Position numbers and translations under genes: made by a program | Notes under the pieces: model-generated | Told to the model about the DNA's origin: nothing | The model's database searches: none | Seen by the model: the letters and a program-made list of their open reading frames with translations, nothing else | DNA from: Caldanaerovirga acetigignens | GTDB lineage: Bacteria; Bacillota; Thermosediminibacteria; Thermosediminibacterales; Thermosediminibacteraceae | DNA: 64,000 nucleotides | NCBI RefSeq assembly: GCF_900142995.1 | Contig: NZ_FRCR01000012.1 | Location: forward strand, 1-64,000 | Direction of reading: 5' to 3' | Shown here: positions 60,433 through 64,000 of the stretch, one piece after another | How positions within the stretch are numbered: position 1 is the stretch's first letter | Layout: every line of letters begins with the position of its first letter

Positions 60433-60915
60433 ATGAACAAATCCATAAAATTGCTGGCATTTATGGGTCTTTTTATGGCATTGCTGGTAGTAGCAACAGT
60501 AGTAGTGAGCTTTCCTGTCCCAACTTTTAATCTGTATTTCAATTTGGGAGAATCAGTAATATATCTCGTAGCATTAGTTTTCGGCGCAATACCTGCTGCA
60601 GTAATAGGAAGCGTAGGCTCTGCCCTGTCCGATTTGCTCAAAGGCTATCCGATGTGGGCTCCAATTACGTTTTTTATAAAGGGAATTGAAGGTTTCATGG
60701 TGGGATACTTCTCTTCTAAGTTTAGCCCCGTTACCGGTGTAGTTTTAGGAGCCGTTTTCATGATGGCCGGCTATGCAATAGCGGCTTGGAAGCTTTACGG
60801 GCCTGGTGCTGTCCCAGTAGAACTTGCGGGTGACTTTTTCCAGGTATCGGTTGGAGCAATCGTTGCTTTGCTACTTTATAAGAGGATGAAGAATTTTCTT
60901 CTCAAAGATAATTAA
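60433..60915 (+). CDS. ECF transporter S component
   Basis: 160 residues, five or six membrane segments. LYFNLGESVIYLVALVFGAIPAAVIGSVGSALSDLLKGYPMWAPITFFIKGIEGFMVGY is the core of the ECF-type vitamin-binding S components (ribofla_trS group). The bound compound is unknown. It needs shared EcfA/T modules from elsewhere. It sits 29 bases before the AIR-synthase-like gene, probably co-transcribed. Confidence 0.85.
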   Translation: MNKSIKLLAFMGLFMALLVVATVVVSFPVPTFNLYFNLGESVIYLVALVFGAIPAAVIGSVGSALSDLLKGYPMWAPITFFIKGIEGFMVGYFSSKFSPVTGVVLGAVFMMAGYAIAAWKLYGPGAVPVELAGDFFQVSVGAIVALLLYKRMKNFLLKDN

Positions 60916-60944
60916 AATATTATGATTATATAGGAGTTGTAAAT

Positions 60945-61949
60945 ATGAAAACAGGTAAAGTGCCCCCTGAAATTCTTAAAAAAAGCGTATATACTTTTCT
61001 TGGTGTGAAAAGAAGCGAAGTAATTGTCCACTCCGGCTTTGGAGAAGATTGCTGTGTCATTGATTTTGGAGACCACGTTGCAGTGGCCTCTTCAGACCCC
61101 ATAACGGGTGCAGATACAGAAGGAGGCTATTTTTCGGTTTTTGTCGCCTGCAATGACGTAGCGGCATGCGGAGCAAAGCCCATAGGAATTCTTATAACGC
61201 TGCTTCTCCCCGAAGGAAGCAGTGAAAGTATGCTCCTTAAAATCATGGAGAGCATCGACAGGGCATGTAGAGAAATAGGGATAGAAGTTCTAGGAGGCCA
61301 CACGGAAGTTACTCCGGCTGTAACGAAGCCAGTAATTTCCGCAACGGCTATCGGAATGACAAGGAAGGATAGTTTCGTTACATCGGCCGGTGCAAAACCG
61401 GGCGACGATATAATCGTAACCAAATACATAGGTCTTGAAGGCACCGCCATTCTGGCTTTAGACTTCGAAAAATTCCTGAGAGAAAAGCTACCGGAAGAAA
61501 CCGTTAAAAAAGCTCAAAGCCTGGTAAAAAATATAAGTGTAATAGAAGATGGACTTATCGCCAGCACCATAGGAGTTTCCGCAATGCATGACATAACGGA
61601 AGGTGGACTTTTAGGCGCAATTTATGAGATAACTGAGGCTTCGGGAGTAGGGGCTGAAGTTTACGCCGACAGAATACCAATTCTTCCGGAAACCCAGGCT
61701 ATCTGCCAGGTCTTCGAGATTGACCCGCTAGCTCTAATATCAAGCGGCTCGATGCTGATATGCACCCGCAAAGGCCAGGAAGTAGTAAGGGCTCTCAATG
61801 AAAGATCCATTCCTGCTTCTATTATAGGCAGAGTCATTCCGAAAGGTAGGTTTTTATTAAAGTCAGGCGAAAAAATTCCGATAATTCCTCCTGAAAGAGA
61901 TGAACTTTACATAGCTATCGAAAAAGGGAAGCATTATGTAAAAAAATAG
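60945..61949 (+). CDS. AIR-synthase/HypE-related protein
   Basis: 334 residues with the PurM fold: GFGEDCCVIDFGDHVAVASSDPI, ACNDVAACGAKPIGI (metal/ATP loop), EVLGGHTEVTPAV and MHDITEGGLLGAIYEI. HypE ends in a conserved PRIC-type Cys that receives the cyano group; this protein ends HYVKK, so it is not a hydrogenase maturation HypE. Other PurM-fold members make ThiL- or SelD-like phosphates. Pairing with an ECF S component suggests a role in cofactor metabolism. Confidence 0.78.
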   Translation: MKTGKVPPEILKKSVYTFLGVKRSEVIVHSGFGEDCCVIDFGDHVAVASSDPITGADTEGGYFSVFVACNDVAACGAKPIGILITLLLPEGSSESMLLKIMESIDRACREIGIEVLGGHTEVTPAVTKPVISATAIGMTRKDSFVTSAGAKPGDDIIVTKYIGLEGTAILALDFEKFLREKLPEETVKKAQSLVKNISVIEDGLIASTIGVSAMHDITEGGLLGAIYEITEASGVGAEVYADRIPILPETQAICQVFEIDPLALISSGSMLICTRKGQEVVRALNERSIPASIIGRVIPKGRFLLKSGEKIPIIPPERDELYIAIEKGKHYVKK

Positions 61950-61971
61950 TGCCGCAAAAGGCACTATTTTT
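61942..61971. terminator. Shared terminator of convergent genes
   Basis: AAATAGTGCC (61944-61953) pairs with GGCACTATTT (61960-61969), with T runs both ways; it overlaps both stop codons. Confidence 0.85.
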
Positions 61972-62194
61972 TTACAACGACTATACTTTTTGCAATCGCC
62001 TCATCTGCAGCAATGCGGGTATTTCCTACTTTCAAGACATAAGACGGGAACTTTTGAAAAAGAACTACATTCATTCCCGGAAGCACTCCTAAAGCCATCA
62101 GTTTTTTTAAGATCTTATCATCGGTAGTATCGATCCGGACAATCGTTGCAGCATCCCCTTCTTTTAATTCAGGAAGTTTCATTTCACTGCCCAT
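61964..62194 (-). CDS. feoA: Ferrous iron transport accessory protein FeoA
   Basis: 76 residues with the SH3-like fold: PELKEGDAATIVRI, LMALGVLPGMNVVLFQKFP and VLKVGNTRIAADEAIAKSIVV, typical of FeoA. GGAGG upstream lies about a dozen bases away; the second ATG (62182) is an alternative. Last gene of the feo operon. Confidence 0.92.
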   Translation of the reverse strand: MGSEMKLPELKEGDAATIVRIDTTDDKILKKLMALGVLPGMNVVLFQKFPSYVLKVGNTRIAADEAIAKSIVVVKK

Positions 62195-62197
62195 CTT

Positions 62198-62371
62198 TCA
62201 TTTATGCCTCCTTTGTTTCAACCACTTAAAAAAGCTGCTAGACCTTACCACTTCATAACCGCACCTCGGGCATTTCACCTTCCCACAGTGACCAGCCATA
62301 GGACATCCTGTACAGCCCTTAATTCCTTCCTGTTCTTCATTAAATTCATAGCCGCAAAAATCGCACCTCAC
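62198..62371 (-). CDS. Small zinc-ribbon protein of the feo operon
   Basis: 57 residues from a GTG that follows the feoB stop directly (TAAGTG). CDFCGYEF, GCTGCP, HCGKVKCPRCGYEV: eight Cys in pairs, so a metal-binding ribbon. Such short Cys-rich proteins are common between feoB and feoA in Clostridia and may take the place of FeoC or act in iron sensing. The feoA start is only three bases downstream. Confidence 0.75.
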   Translation of the reverse strand: MRCDFCGYEFNEEQEGIKGCTGCPMAGHCGKVKCPRCGYEVVRSSSFFKWLKQRRHK

Positions 62372-63838
62372 TTACCAGACCACCCCCGCTGCTTTTAGAA
62401 TAAGGTTTAGGATATACCCCGCTAAAAATGCAAATGGGAATATAAAAGCTACTATAGCAAGGGTGGTCTTTAACCCGCGTTCTTTCAACATCACCGAAAA
62501 CTGAGCTATACAAGGCACAAATAGCGTGAGAGTAACCGATGCTACGGTCATCTGTACTCCATTTAAGACACCATTTTTTTGCAGGTCATACAATCCGGCA
62601 GCACCGTAATCCCTCCTGAAGAACCCAAATAGGAAGGCTTCTGCAGTCTCTGGGGGCAGTCCAAGGGCCATCATCAGCGGCTCGGACCACCGGATTAATG
62701 CATCAAAGATCCCCGTCATTCTGCCAATCCATATTAATACACTTGCGATTATAAATATTGGCACTATCTCGAGAAAATACCACTGCATTCGAGATACGGT
62801 TTTTTCTATAATGTTTCCCAACCTGGGCCATCGCAGAGGAGGTATCTCCATGTAGAAAACCGGTTTTTCGCCAGGCAGCACCTGAGCAGCAAGGTAACCT
62901 ACCAGCACGAAAACTAATCCTACGAATAAGGCCCATACGGCTAAAGCTGCGGGCTTGCCTGAAAGCATGCCCATTATAACTCCTAGTTGTGCGGAACACG
63001 GGATGGCCAAGGCCAAGAGCAACGTGGCTATTACCCTCTCGCGGCGGGTTTCCAGAGTCCTGCTTACCAGTGTTGCCATGGTATCGCAGCCAAATCCCAG
63101 AGTCATAGGGATTACTGCCCTTCCATTCAGGCCAATGGACTTGAATAATCTATCTACCAGCAAAGCCAACCTGGGCAGATATCCCGAATCTTCGATTATT
63201 GAAAACATCAGGAAGAATGTTCCGACGATGGGCAATATGATTGCCAGCGCATATCTCAATCCTAGTGTTATTACTCCGTATTCCATAGCTAAAAGTTCAC
63301 GAATTGCTTCATTCGAAATATATTTAGTTACAAAATTATTAACCCATGGATTTATATAATTTTCAAATATGTTACCTTCTATAAAGTCCACGAGCGTACC
63401 GGCTCCAAACTCGCCTACGAATTTATAAAACCCAAAATATAGTACAAGAAGAAGTACTGGGATACCCGTCAAGGGTTGCACGGTTATCTTATCTAACCAG
63501 TGAGAAATCAGTCTTTTAGAATCATTTCTTGTTGTTACCACATTAGATATTATTTCATCTATTTTCTTTTGTCTCTGGATAGTTATCACATAATATAACG
63601 GCTCAGAAAAAAGTTTTTTTGTCTTGTTTATTACTTCGCTTATCTCAGTAAAACTGCTTTCTTTAGCTTTTACCATTTCAATTATGTCCCTGTCTTCTTG
63701 TAGCAATAAAAGTGCAATAGAGCGCTTAGAAATATTATATTTAGATTTTAAATTTTTTTCTATTTCACAAATAGCTTTTTCAATATGGTCATCGTATTGA
63801 AAAACATTGCTTTTTTCAAGCAGCTCGCTTTTTGACAT
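62372..63838 (-). CDS. feoB: FeoB membrane half (permease domain)
   Basis: 488 residues without a G domain. GTFFLMFSIIEDSGYLPRLALLVDRLF, GFGCDTMATLVSRTLETRRERVIATLLLALAIPCSAQLGVI and YFLEIVPIFIIAS are FeoB Gate-domain features, with the conserved Cys of GFGCDT. The N-terminal 115 residues (SELLEKSNVFQYDDHIEKAI) are the FeoB helical spacer. The start overlaps the end of a separate GTPase gene by 23 bases, so FeoB is made as two proteins. Confidence 0.92.
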   Translation of the reverse strand: MSKSELLEKSNVFQYDDHIEKAICEIEKNLKSKYNISKRSIALLLLQEDRDIIEMVKAKESSFTEISEVINKTKKLFSEPLYYVITIQRQKKIDEIISNVVTTRNDSKRLISHWLDKITVQPLTGIPVLLLVLYFGFYKFVGEFGAGTLVDFIEGNIFENYINPWVNNFVTKYISNEAIRELLAMEYGVITLGLRYALAIILPIVGTFFLMFSIIEDSGYLPRLALLVDRLFKSIGLNGRAVIPMTLGFGCDTMATLVSRTLETRRERVIATLLLALAIPCSAQLGVIMGMLSGKPAALAVWALFVGLVFVLVGYLAAQVLPGEKPVFYMEIPPLRWPRLGNIIEKTVSRMQWYFLEIVPIFIIASVLIWIGRMTGIFDALIRWSEPLMMALGLPPETAEAFLFGFFRRDYGAAGLYDLQKNGVLNGVQMTVASVTLTLFVPCIAQFSVMLKERGLKTTLAIVAFIFPFAFLAGYILNLILKAAGVVW

Positions 63839-64000
63839 ATTCTGCCACCCTCTTTCTCAACAACTCAATCCCTTTATTAAAAGCTGCTGATGTTCCTACG
63901 ACGGGAATATCGATTAGTGTCTCCAACTTTTCGAAATCGATTTTCCTGCCAATCTGCAGAGCCTCATCCATCATGTTGACTACAAGCATAACCGGAAGCC
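63816..64000 (-). CDS. FeoB GTPase half (partial, runs off the window)
   Basis: 61 codons at the right edge: LPVMLVVNMMDEALQIGRK (the G4 NMMDEA motif), LETLIDIPVVGTSAAFNKG (G5 SA region) and a helical end, stopping at TGA 63816-63818. This is the C-terminal end of a small FeoB-type GTPase (FeoB N domain). Its stop lies inside the first codons of the membrane half, in another frame, so the two halves are encoded separately. G1 to G3 lie outside the window. Confidence 0.9.
   Translation of the reverse strand, partial: LPVMLVVNMMDEALQIGRKIDFEKLETLIDIPVVGTSAAFNKGIELLRKRVAEYVKKRAA

Overview
The window looks like chromosome of an anaerobic, probably thermophilic, spore-forming Clostridia-type Firmicute (Thermosediminibacter/Thermoanaerobacter-like; this is inferred from gene content, not from a marker gene). 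Supporting signs are strong GGAGG ribosome sites with frequent GTG and TTG starts, T-box and lysine riboswitch leaders, Lys/Glu-rich proteins, SLH-domain surface proteins, Amj, a YaaH/SleL-like GH18 enzyme, several ferritin-like proteins plus rubredoxin, and a type I-B CRISPR system.

Region 1 (1-10690) is a decaying type I-B CRISPR-Cas locus transcribed leftwards. cas8b, cas7, cas5 and cas3 are intact. cas1 has lost its N-terminal domain and cas4 is missing at its expected place. A second cas6 is frameshifted and is preceded by a cas4 stub. The locus ends in a three-repeat array, and a small Csx20-like gene lies between cas6 and the leader. Transposase debris flanks both sides.

Region 2 (10792-15813) holds an MFS transporter, a cysteine hydrolase, a GntR-controlled ABC operon collapsed into one ATPase-permease chimera, and group II intron sequences, including a 1.7 kb intron with a broken reverse transcriptase sitting at the terminator of the next operon.

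Region 3 (15854-24441) joins two leftward operons that together make arginine: argC-argJ-argB-argD, and a citrate/homocitrate synthase-aconitase-isocitrate dehydrogenase operon that can supply 2-oxoglutarate and so glutamate.

Region 4 (24636-31766) is an iron and oxidative-stress cluster: cupin, small ferritin-like protein, GH130 and Gfo/Idh pair, Ogt, a tandem ferritin-like protein carrying an encapsulin targeting peptide, encapsulin, rubredoxin, another ferritin-like protein, and Fe-dependent alcohol dehydrogenase preceded by an unusual structured element.

Region 5 (32177-50921) contains ddl, ferredoxin, a LytS/LytTR two-component system between two CstA-family transporters, a nucleoside-recognition pair, MazG-like, rho, a second two-component pair, two SLH proteins, a tungstate-type ABC pair and a processive glycosyltransferase.

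Region 6 (51242-54195) is a small integrated element between 23-bp direct repeats. It carries two toxin-antitoxin pairs, a candidate small RNA, a GC-rich structured segment and a tyrosine recombinase, and it lies beside tRNA-Thr(CGU).

Region 7 (54487-64000) contains a secondary transporter, amj, GH18, DUF1540, a complete lysine riboswitch whose only downstream gene is a 51-residue unknown protein, serS with its T-box, an ECF S component with an AIR-synthase-like protein, and a feo operon with FeoB split in two.
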